NCBI RefSeq assembly: GCF_000220525.1
Contig: NZ_AFPK01000068.1
Coordinates: 1 to 64,000 of the forward strand
Direction of reading: 5' to 3'
Length of the DNA stretch: 64,000 bases
Origin: Ochrovirga pacifica
Lineage (GTDB): Bacteria; Bacteroidota; Bacteroidia; Flavobacteriales; Flavobacteriaceae
Under the pieces are notes generated by a model. The model searched no databases. It saw only the letters and a list, made by a program, of their open reading frames with translations, and had not been told where the DNA came from. Shown piece after piece: positions 55,212 to 62,089 of this stretch. Made by a program: the position numbers and the translations under genes. Position 1 is the stretch's first letter, and every line of letters begins with the position of its first letter.

Positions 55212-55295
55212 TTATACATATAAATAGTGAAGATACCCCCAAGGGGTTGTAGTAACAAAAGTGATAACTGTATATGTAGTTTTACTATTTTTCAC
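55212..55295 (-). CDS. thrL: Threonine operon leader peptide
   Basis: A 27-codon ORF starts at GTG (an in-frame TGA lies two codons upstream) and ends at TAA. It encodes the segment TTYTVITFVTTTP: seven Thr of 27 residues, most in one cluster, with Val and Ile beside them. Ribosome stalling on Thr codons would decide whether the hairpin after the stop codon terminates transcription. It is too short for standard ORF calling. The GTG start lacks a clear ribosome binding site, which is common in this phylum. Confidence 0.7.
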   Translation of the reverse strand: MKNSKTTYTVITFVTTTPWGYLHYLYV

Positions 55296-55402
55296 GGCTC
55301 AAAATTAAGAAAATAATTAAAAAAAGAGGTTTAATTGTGTATAAAATCATACCAAATAAACAGGAAAGCCTGTGAATCAGATGAATTTACTTATAAGAAT
55401 TG

Positions 55403-55410
55403 TATATTTG
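55403..55410 (+). promoter_or_regulatory. Predicted -7 element for the acyl-CoA dehydrogenase gene
   Basis: TATATTTG matches the Bacteroidota -7 consensus exactly and lies 31 bases before the chosen ATG. The -33 region is weak. Confidence 0.5.
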
Positions 55411-55441
55411 CACCACTAAATTTAAAAAGACAAATACGCAT

Positions 55442-56950
55442 ATGTCCTTAAAAGAGATACAAAATATTTCTTTCGATAGTTTCTTAAAAGATTTTAAAGA
55501 AACTTTAAAAAGCGTTTTTTACGAGAAAGATGATATTCAGAAATTTAGCCAGGTTAGAGGTTTTCCTTCTTTGGTCTTTAGAGATATCATGGCAAAAAAG
55601 CCGTTGTCGGTTGCTATTCCCGAAGAACATGGAGGTAGAGGTGTAAAGGTAAAAGAATGTTTGGGAGTGCTTGAGGCTGCTTCGTACGAATCGTTGCCTT
55701 TATCGTTAACGTTTGGAATTAACATTGCTCTTTTTTTAGAGCCTGTAGCAAAGTACGCAAAAGAAGAAGTAAAAGCCCCTATTTTTAATCGCTTTCTAGA
55801 AGAAAGAAACATGGGAGGGCTTATGATTACAGAACCTAGTTTTGGATCGGATGCATTAAGCATGGAAACATCAAACACCTATGCCGATGGGAAATACCAC
55901 ATACAAGGTTACAAACACTGGCAAGGATTAACAGGTTTGGCCGATTATTGGTTGATCACCTCAAGAAAAAAAGGAGCAGATGGAAAATTAGCAAGAGATA
56001 TAGACTTCTTTATTGCCGATAATCAAGATCCAGAACAAAGAGTTATTGTAGAAGAGTACTACAACAACGCTGGATTGTATGCCATCCCTTATGGAAACAA
56101 TAGACTGGATTTAAAAGTTCCAGAAAATCAAAAGTTAGAAGGAGGAAGCACAGGAATAAAGTTGATGTTAGATTTATTGCACCGCTCTAGAATGCAATTT
56201 CCAGGAATGGCTATGGGATTCATCAAAAGAATGATGGACGAAGCAATAGAACATTGTCACAATAGAATTGTAGGTGGAAAAAACTTGTTGGCTTTAGATA
56301 AAGTAAAAGAACAAATTGCCAACATCCAATCTGCATTTACAGTATGTTCTGCAATGTGTGCTAGAAGTTCTGAAACAAGTGGTATTGATAAAGAACTGGC
56401 AACTTGTCAAGTGGAAGCAAATAGTATGAAGTCTGTAATTACAGATATGATGCAAGCAGCAGCACAAACATTGGTACAACTTTCAGGGTCTTCTGGTTAC
56501 AAAGAAGAGAATATAGGAGCACGTGGGATTATGGATAGTAGAGCTTTTATGATTTTTGAAGGATCAAATGAAATGCTATACACACAGATTTCAGAAGCTG
56601 TGATGAAGTTGATGAAACGTAAGAAAATGACCAATTTGTTTGAGTTTTTAAATCAATATGATTTAACGGCTAAGTCTTCTGACTTTTTTAAAGAAACCTT
56701 AAGTTTTAACTTAAACATGGATTTACCACAGCGTAAGATGGTAGATCTAGGAAAGATTATTGGTAGGGTAGTTTCGGCCAACTTTGTAATAGATTTAGGT
56801 TTTAAAGGATTTCGATCAGATTTAGTGTCTGAATGTATTACAAGTCTTAAACATGAAATTACAGCAAGTGTTAGTTCTCTAACATTTCAAGAAAGCACAA
56901 CTTTAATTACCGACTATAGACAGGGGAGTTCTTGGTTAGAGTTTTCTTAA
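55442..56950 (+). CDS. Acyl-CoA dehydrogenase family protein
   Basis: About 502 residues from the ATG at 55442; the TTG at 55400 is rejected because it would lie before the predicted promoter element. Features are VAIPEEHGGRGVK, LMITEPSFGSDA (FAD/substrate motif, about 122-133), GYKHWQGLTGLADYWLIT and the C-terminal helical domain with GARGIMDSRAFMIFEGSNEML. It is longer than typical 380-residue members, so the substrate is unclear. Confidence 0.88.
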   Translation: MSLKEIQNISFDSFLKDFKETLKSVFYEKDDIQKFSQVRGFPSLVFRDIMAKKPLSVAIPEEHGGRGVKVKECLGVLEAASYESLPLSLTFGINIALFLEPVAKYAKEEVKAPIFNRFLEERNMGGLMITEPSFGSDALSMETSNTYADGKYHIQGYKHWQGLTGLADYWLITSRKKGADGKLARDIDFFIADNQDPEQRVIVEEYYNNAGLYAIPYGNNRLDLKVPENQKLEGGSTGIKLMLDLLHRSRMQFPGMAMGFIKRMMDEAIEHCHNRIVGGKNLLALDKVKEQIANIQSAFTVCSAMCARSSETSGIDKELATCQVEANSMKSVITDMMQAAAQTLVQLSGSSGYKEENIGARGIMDSRAFMIFEGSNEMLYTQISEAVMKLMKRKKMTNLFEFLNQYDLTAKSSDFFKETLSFNLNMDLPQRKMVDLGKIIGRVVSANFVIDLGFKGFRSDLVSECITSLKHEITASVSSLTFQESTTLITDYRQGSSWLEFS

Positions 56951-56971
56951 CTATTTGATTTAAAACAAGCT

Positions 56972-57002
56972 AAAAAAGTGATGTGAAAAACATCACTTTT
57001 TT
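56972..57002 (+). terminator. Terminator of the acyl-CoA dehydrogenase gene
   Basis: AAAAAAGTGATG (56972-56983) pairs with CATCACTTTTTT (56991-57002), 12 bp with a 7-base loop, then a T. Confidence 0.8.
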
Positions 57003-57025
57003 TGTGAAAAAACTTTACTTTTTTG

Positions 57026-57055
57026 TTGTTGCAATGTAATAAAGTTGTATATTTG
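57026..57055 (+). promoter_or_regulatory. Promoter of tRNA-Asp
   Basis: TTG (57026-57028), 19 bases, then TATATTTG (57048-57055), 32 bases before the tRNA. This is an exact fit to the phylum's promoter form. Confidence 0.75.
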
Positions 57056-57087
57056 CAACCGCTAACACGATATGTATCGTACGCAAC

Positions 57088-57161
57088 GGTCTGGTAGTTC
57101 AGCTGGTTAGAATACCTGCCTGTCACGCAGGGGGTCGCGGGTTCGAGTCCCGTCCAGACCG
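57088..57161 (+). tRNA. tRNA-Asp (anticodon GTC)
   Basis: A 74-base cloverleaf with acceptor GGTCTGG/CCAGACC, loop CTGTCAC, T-loop TTCGAGT and G73. Its 3' end faces the integrase of island 2, so it is the likely attachment site. Confidence 0.95.
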
Positions 57162-57184
57162 CAAAAGAAACATCAAACTCTTAC

Positions 57185-57217
57185 AAAACCTTATAAACGC
57201 TATGTTTATAAGGTTTT
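57185..57217 (+). terminator. Terminator after tRNA-Asp
   Basis: AAAACCTTATAAAC (57185-57198) pairs perfectly with GTTTATAAGGTTTT (57204-57217), then T3. It probably came with island 2 (compare 38316-38349). Confidence 0.75.
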
Positions 57218-57338
57218 TTTATTTGTAATGATTTGAATGAAAACCAAAATATTTCATATATTAGGTCAGTAATTCGGTTAGTACAATTCAAATCTTAAAA
57301 ATACTAACCTCTTTACCTTGAAAAGATACTATTAGTTT

Positions 57339-57352
57339 GATTTGACTTTCGT
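57339..57352. promoter_or_regulatory. Shared motif GATTTGACTTTCGT upstream of the integrase
   Basis: An exact copy of the motif at 31268-31281 and, inverted, 38175-38188 and 59780-59793. It is about 30 bases before the integrase start in both islands. ATTCGGTTAGTA at about 57270 resembles the island 1 repeats. Confidence 0.5.
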
Positions 57353-57382
57353 CTAAATGTTTCATCACTAAAGACGATTACT

Positions 57383-58642
57383 ATGGTATCATCAAACACT
57401 TATTCATTACTTACCTGGTTATATACTCAAAAAGTAGAACCTGGTTTTGCAACTATTTATTTTAGAATTACTATAAATTCTAAACGAGCCAATATTAGTT
57501 TAAACAAGAAAGTTAAAATTGATTCATGGGATAATTCCAAGTCAAAATTTAAGGGAAATTCAAATGAAGCGAGAATTTTAAATCAATATTTAAAAGAGGA
57601 AGAGTCTAAAATTGCAAAAGCTTATAGAGAATTAGAACTTGAAGGAAAGCTAATAACTGCTCAATTAGTAAAAGCAAGGTATTTAGGAACCGACCAAAAA
57701 CAAAAAACCTTACAAGAACTGATTACCTATCATAATCAATTTGTTGAAAACAAAATCCATAAAGACACTTTACGTAGTTACAAAACTTCTCAAACCTACC
57801 TTTTTTCCTACCTAAATGAACTACTAAAAACTACCGATTTATATCTAAAAGAATTAGACTATCAATTTCTTTTAGGCTTTGAAACTTATCTAAGAAGCTA
57901 CCAACCTACAAACGGTCAGTTAAAAATTCAGAATAATACAGTCATGAAACACATTCAAAGACTTCGTAAAATGATAAAGATGGCGGTTGAATTGGAATGG
58001 ATTAACAAAGACCCTTTTATTAGATTCTCTCCTACTATCGAAAAGAAACAAAGAGAATATTTAACGGAAAACGAATTGAATAAAATTCAAAACTATCAAC
58101 CAAAAATAGAAAGATTACGCTTGGTAAAAGACCTATTTTTATTTAGTTGTTATACAGGATTATCTTACATTGATATTAGAAACTTATCTTCGGATAATAT
58201 TGTAAAAGGAATTGATGGTGGTAACTGGATTATCACCAAAAGACAGAAAACAGGAATTTCTGTGAAAGTTCCGTTGTTGGAACCTGCCGAAAAATTGATT
58301 TTTTCAACTACCGAAAACTACCGAAAAATTGATTTGAATAAAATCTTCCCAACTATCTCAAATCAGAAGTTAAATAGCTACTTAAAAGAAATTGCAGATT
58401 GTTGTGGAATTACTAAGAATTTAACCTTTCACATGGCACGCCACACCTTTGCTACTACGGTTACTTTATCCAATGGAATTCCAATTGAAACGGTTTCAAA
58501 AATGTTAGGACATACCAAGCTTACCACGACACAGATTTACGCTAAAATTATAGACAAAAAAATAAGTGAAGACATGCAGCTTTTGAAAAACAAATTCAGT
58601 TCTAAATCTCGTAAATCACTGATTTTAAAACACTCATCTTGA
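57383..58642 (+). CDS. int: Tyrosine recombinase (IntDOT-like integrase) of island 2
   Basis: The 419-residue homologue of the island 1 integrase, more than half identical by eye over the catalytic part. Features are KRANISLNKKVKIDSW (arm-binding domain), SCYTGLSYIDIRNL with Ser in place of the first arginine, HMARHTFATT and the tyrosine in TQIYAKI. Its stop lies inside a terminator hairpin. It starts 221 bases after tRNA-Asp. Confidence 0.95.
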   Translation: MVSSNTYSLLTWLYTQKVEPGFATIYFRITINSKRANISLNKKVKIDSWDNSKSKFKGNSNEARILNQYLKEEESKIAKAYRELELEGKLITAQLVKARYLGTDQKQKTLQELITYHNQFVENKIHKDTLRSYKTSQTYLFSYLNELLKTTDLYLKELDYQFLLGFETYLRSYQPTNGQLKIQNNTVMKHIQRLRKMIKMAVELEWINKDPFIRFSPTIEKKQREYLTENELNKIQNYQPKIERLRLVKDLFLFSCYTGLSYIDIRNLSSDNIVKGIDGGNWIITKRQKTGISVKVPLLEPAEKLIFSTTENYRKIDLNKIFPTISNQKLNSYLKEIADCCGITKNLTFHMARHTFATTVTLSNGIPIETVSKMLGHTKLTTTQIYAKIIDKKISEDMQLLKNKFSSKSRKSLILKHSS

Positions 58643-58650
58643 GTGTTTTT
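58627..58650 (+). terminator. Terminator of the island 2 integrase
   Basis: AAAACACTCA (58627-58636) pairs with TGAGTGTTTT (58640-58649), then T3; it overlaps the last codons. Confidence 0.75.
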
Positions 58651-58672
58651 TTAGTTTCAGTACACCTGTACG

Positions 58673-58690
58673 ACTGTGTTTTTACGCAGT
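58673..58690. promoter_or_regulatory. Second ACTGTGT-N4-ACGCAGT palindrome
   Basis: Same arms and spacer as the site at 303-320. It is 60 bases upstream of the island 2 rteC gene. A host PAS-LuxR regulator could act on it, by analogy only. Confidence 0.4.
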
Positions 58691-58750
58691 TGATTTTTAT
58701 TAACAATATGTGTTTCAATATTTTCATAGATATATTATTAAAAAAATCCT

Positions 58751-59602
58751 ATGAAAAACATTACCAAATTAATGGATGCATATCATGCATCACTAAAAAA
58801 AATTGAATCTAAAAATCTTGCCAAACACAAACAATTAAAGTACAAAATACAAGCTTCAAAAAGGTATTCGCATCAAATAAGGGTCTATGTTCGTGACATG
58901 AAATTTAAAGATTTGAACGAAGAAATTACCTTTTTTAAAACCATCAAACCTAAAATTACAGCAGACATTAAACTTTATAATCATCAATTGGCTTATCATC
59001 AAGAAAAGCCATTTATATGTCTAGGAAAACAGAAAAAATACATCCAAAAAAAGCTACGAGAATTAGAAGTCAAAAAGAAGAAACATCTAAAGTTTTACAG
59101 GTATATGAAACTGGAGGAAACAGCTTATGATGAATTGTATTTCTCAAGAGAAAAAGAACGTCTAGAATTGTTTCCTTTTTCGGATTTTAATGATACAGAT
59201 ATTGACTTTACAACTTCACATGATCAATTAGCATGTGAAGTAAAAACCTATGATGTTTTATGTGAGTTCTACAAACAAGAACTTCATTGTATTTCAAATG
59301 TGGAAGCAGGTTTTTATGATACGTCATTAAATAGACCAGCTACTAATAATCATTTGCATTGGACAGGCTCCAAAACAGATTTAGTAGAGTTAATTTATGC
59401 TCTTAAAACTTCTGGTGTTATCAATAATGGAGATTATCAAATTAAGGAATTAATAGAGGTTTTCAGTGACATATTTAATATTGAATTAGGTAATTTTTAT
59501 AAAACATTTTCTGAAATAAGAAACAGAGCTAACAACCAAACTAAATTCATTAATAAATTAGCATTAAATCTTGTTAAAAAAATAGAAATCGATGATATCT
59601 AA
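58751..59602 (+). CDS. rteC: RteC-like regulator of island 2
   Basis: The 283-residue protein has HLHWTGSKTDLVELIYALKTSGVIN (about 207-231) and ELGNFYKTFSEIRNRANNQTKFI, as in island 1. The N-terminal part is basic and lysine-rich (about 93-113). In this island it directly follows the integrase. A set of hairpins lies between it and the HTH gene. Confidence 0.88.
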   Translation: MKNITKLMDAYHASLKKIESKNLAKHKQLKYKIQASKRYSHQIRVYVRDMKFKDLNEEITFFKTIKPKITADIKLYNHQLAYHQEKPFICLGKQKKYIQKKLRELEVKKKKHLKFYRYMKLEETAYDELYFSREKERLELFPFSDFNDTDIDFTTSHDQLACEVKTYDVLCEFYKQELHCISNVEAGFYDTSLNRPATNNHLHWTGSKTDLVELIYALKTSGVINNGDYQIKELIEVFSDIFNIELGNFYKTFSEIRNRANNQTKFINKLALNLVKKIEIDDI

Positions 59603-59604
59603 AA

Positions 59605-59793
59605 TCGGTAGTTGATGGAACTACCGAAAACGGCATTTCTAAAATATTTATTTAGAAATATTCTTATTTAAAAAACCTCAACCCATATAAACGTTGAGGT
59701 TTTTAATTTCACAAAAATATTTTTCGGTAGTACGAACAACTACCGAATAAAATCCATCAAAGCATTGCAATTTTGAAAAACGAAAGTCAAATC
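59605..59793. promoter_or_regulatory. Hairpins and shared motif between rteC and the HTH gene
   Basis: TCGGTAGTT-N5-AACTACCGA (59605-59627), a terminator with 12-bp stem (59671-59704), TTCGGTAGT-N7-ACTACCGAA (59723-59747), and ACGAAAGTCAAATC (59780-59793). The two CGGTAGT palindromes use the same arm. Island 1 has a different palindrome in the same place, which suggests each RteC has its own operator. Confidence 0.5.
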
Positions 59794-59825
59794 AAACTAT
59801 TAGTGAACCATTAAAATTGCAAATT

Positions 59826-60098
59826 ATGCCAAAAGAAATTATTACTACAGATGATTTAAGAGAGTTTAAATTAGAAATGTTAGAAGAGTTTAAAAAAATA
59901 TTTAAATCTCATACTTCTCCCAAAACAAAGAAGTATTTAAAATCTAATGAGATTATGGAACTACTTCAAGTGAGTCCAGGAACTTTACAAACACTTCGTA
60001 TCAACGGAACGTTACCTTACACCAAAATTGGAGGTATTATTTATTACGATGCTGAAGAAATTCAGAAAGTCATGGATGAGAATAAAGTAAAACATTGA
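59826..60098 (+). CDS. Small HTH protein (excisionase-like) of island 2
   Basis: About 90 residues; the ATG at 59826 is used and the TTG at 59817 rejected. The KYLKSNEIMELLQVSPGTLQ helix-turn-helix and LRINGTLPYTKIGGIIYYD are very close to the island 1 protein. It is followed after 4 bases by the initiator-like gene. Confidence 0.75.
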   Translation: MPKEIITTDDLREFKLEMLEEFKKIFKSHTSPKTKKYLKSNEIMELLQVSPGTLQTLRINGTLPYTKIGGIIYYDAEEIQKVMDENKVKH

Positions 60099-60102
60099 GT
60101 TT

Positions 60103-60585
60103 ATGGCTGAGATTAATTACATATCACATCTCAGTAATTTCTTTGTTAAAATACAAACCGACTCAAAAATGAATCCTACGCACGTAAGCATGTATATGGC
60201 TTTGTTCTATCATTGGAACAAAGCCAGATTTACTACGGAGTTTTTTATCAATAGAAATGAAATCATGTTAATGTCAAGGATTGGTTCTAAGGGAACTTAT
60301 CACAAATGTTTACGTGATTTATCAGAGTGGAAATATATCATTTACAAACCTTCTCATAACCCTCATATTGGAAGTAAAATTTACATGTTCGATTTTGGGA
60401 CAAGTAGTGTACAAGTAGTGAACCGATACCGTACCAAAAGTGGGACAACTACCGTATCAAAAGTGGGACAAGTATCGGGGCCTTATATAAACAATAATAA
60501 ACATAGTAAACATTATAAACAGGAAAATCAAAATTCTGATTATTTAAAAGTTGAAAATGACAAAGATTATAACCAACCTTTATGA
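60103..60585 (+). CDS. Replication-initiator-like protein of island 2
   Basis: The 160-residue protein has MNPTHVSMYMALFYHWN, then NRNEIMLMSRIGSKGTYHKC, parallel to island 1. The variable C-terminal part (about 100-135) is encoded by iteron-like repeats. No transposase or relaxase features are present. Confidence 0.6.
   Translation: MAEINYISHLSNFFVKIQTDSKMNPTHVSMYMALFYHWNKARFTTEFFINRNEIMLMSRIGSKGTYHKCLRDLSEWKYIIYKPSHNPHIGSKIYMFDFGTSSVQVVNRYRTKSGTTTVSKVGQVSGPYINNNKHSKHYKQENQNSDYLKVENDKDYNQPL
60396..60480 (+). repeat. Iteron-like repeats inside the initiator-like gene of island 2
   Basis: ACAAGTAGTG occurs twice 11 bases apart. Then come two 23-base units that differ at two positions (each with CAAAAGTGGGACAA). 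The TTTGGGACAAGTA unit is shared with island 1. Confidence 0.6.
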
Positions 60586-60642
60586 GCAATTTTTTTTTCA
60601 AAAAATAAAAGTTCCGGCCGATTTTAAAATCATAAAAAATGC

Positions 60643-60694
60643 AATGTCAGTTCGAGTGATTTTGTTTCCGAAGTATTCGGAAAAAAAATGTATC
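60643..60694. repeat. REP-like dispersed repeat
   Basis: The stretch between GTCAGTTCGAGTG and GTATCGAGAAC, with a central TCCGAAGTATTCGGA palindrome, resembles scattered Flavobacteriia repeats. It lies in the gap before the ATPase gene. Confidence 0.45.
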
Positions 60695-60736
60695 GAGAAC
60701 AAAACCAATTCGTAATTCTAAATTCATAATTAAAAA

Positions 60737-61387
60737 ATGCACCCACACATCATACACGAAAAAGAAACCCTATTCGAATTAGGCACCATAGAAAACAACA
60801 TCATCCACTATGATTTTGATAAAATCGTTGGTTACCTCAACTACAAAGGAAGATTAACCTTTGGAAAAAACTTTAAAATCTACGAAGATGATATGTTTTT
60901 ACTCTACAAGCTTTGCTTGTATTTTATCAGAGATTATAAGAACTGTGAAAAATACGGATTAGATCCCCATAAAGGAATTTTGCTTTCTGGACCCGTAGGT
61001 TGTGGAAAAACAAGTTGGATGAAGTTATTAAAACATATTTCTCCAAACGTTATCAATTACGAAGTAATTCCTAGCAGATTCTTAACCTTTCAATTCAATA
61101 GCAAAGGTTTTGAGGTCATTGAAAAATACGGATCTAGCTTTTCTTTTTGTTTTGATGATTTAGGAGTAGAACCTGATGGAAAACACTTTGGACAAGATTG
61201 TAATGTCATGGGAGAAATATTACTCTCCAGGTACGATTTATTCCTCCAAAACAAAAAACTAACATTTGCTACCACCAACCTCAACGCAGGAGAAATAGAC
61301 AAACGTTACGGTTCCAGAGTTCGTTCACGTATGAGACAGTTGTTTAATTTAGTGGCTTTTGATAAGACTTGTAAGGATAAAAGATGA
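60737..61387 (+). CDS. DnaC/IstB-like ATPase of island 2
   Basis: The 216-residue protein has Walker A GPVGCGKTS (about 89-97), FCFDDLGVEPDG (Walker B, about 140-151) and RYGSRVRSRMRQLFNLVAFD. It is the close homologue of the island 1 ATPase. The gap of 150 bases from the initiator-like gene contains a dispersed repeat, which island 1 lacks. Confidence 0.75.
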   Translation: MHPHIIHEKETLFELGTIENNIIHYDFDKIVGYLNYKGRLTFGKNFKIYEDDMFLLYKLCLYFIRDYKNCEKYGLDPHKGILLSGPVGCGKTSWMKLLKHISPNVINYEVIPSRFLTFQFNSKGFEVIEKYGSSFSFCFDDLGVEPDGKHFGQDCNVMGEILLSRYDLFLQNKKLTFATTNLNAGEIDKRYGSRVRSRMRQLFNLVAFDKTCKDKR

Positions 61388-61698
61388 TAAAATAACTCTC
61401 TGTAAATAATTAAAGTTAACTAATAATTTATTTTTAAAAAGCAGGAAAAAAATTACTCTATGATTAAATCATATAAATTTTAAAGAGTAATTAATTCAAA
61501 AAGTTATGTAATAATTTTAATGGCTGTCTAGCATTTACCAACTGGAATTATTTTTTGTTTAGGACAAAAAGTGGGGGCTACTGATTGTGGTACAAACACA
61601 TAAAAAGAATCTAGTAATGTATAAATTCTGTAATTATAATTTCAAGTAAAACTTTTGCAATCTTGTTGCATGGTTTTTTAGCTATATTTGAAATCAAG
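61388..61698. other. AT-rich gene-free stretch
   Basis: No gene, tRNA or strong hairpin is visible. A TATATTTG -7-like element lies at 61683-61690 with a TTG 17 bases upstream. It would place the transcription start almost at the ATG of the next gene, so I regard it as doubtful. Confidence 0.4.
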
Positions 61699-62019
61699 AT
61701 GAAAATTATAACTTTAATATTATCTGTATTTATACTTTCCATATCAGCGATGACATGTGGAGATACTATTGCTAGTGCTTCCCATAATGAGTCATATAAT
61801 CATATTGAAAATAAAACCCATAATCATTCACAAGAGACAAAAGATAGTTGCACGCCCTTTTGTACTTGTCAATGCTGTGGTATCTCAATTACATCTCCAA
61901 TACTATATATCTTTGATATAATAAAAAAATATAGTACATACTCTTGTACTTTTTATTATACTTCATTTTATTGTTTTAATTATAAGAATGGTGTTTGGCA
62001 CCCACCGATGGTTGGTTAA
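61699..62019 (+). CDS. Small exported His/Cys-rich protein (DUF6660-like)
   Basis: About 106 residues from the ATG at 61699. It has a signal-like N-terminus (ITLILSVFILSISAMTCG), a His/Asn-rich part (SHNESYNHIENKTHNHSQ) and a Cys cluster (CTPFCTCQCCG). Such proteins precede RND metal pumps in Flavobacteriia and may bind metal in the periplasm. It is 70 bases before the czcA-like gene. Confidence 0.65.
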   Translation: MKIITLILSVFILSISAMTCGDTIASASHNESYNHIENKTHNHSQETKDSCTPFCTCQCCGISITSPILYIFDIIKKYSTYSCTFYYTSFYCFNYKNGVWHPPMVG

Positions 62020-62089
62020 ACTTTAATTAAAGGATACCTATGTCCTTTCCTTACTTTTTTAAGTTTAATTTTTAATAAATCATATTTTT

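Noticed and set aside
59605-59747. CRISPR-like repeats near the island 2 rteC
   Set aside because: Only two palindromes with different loops and a terminator between; no regular repeat-spacer pattern anywhere in the window.
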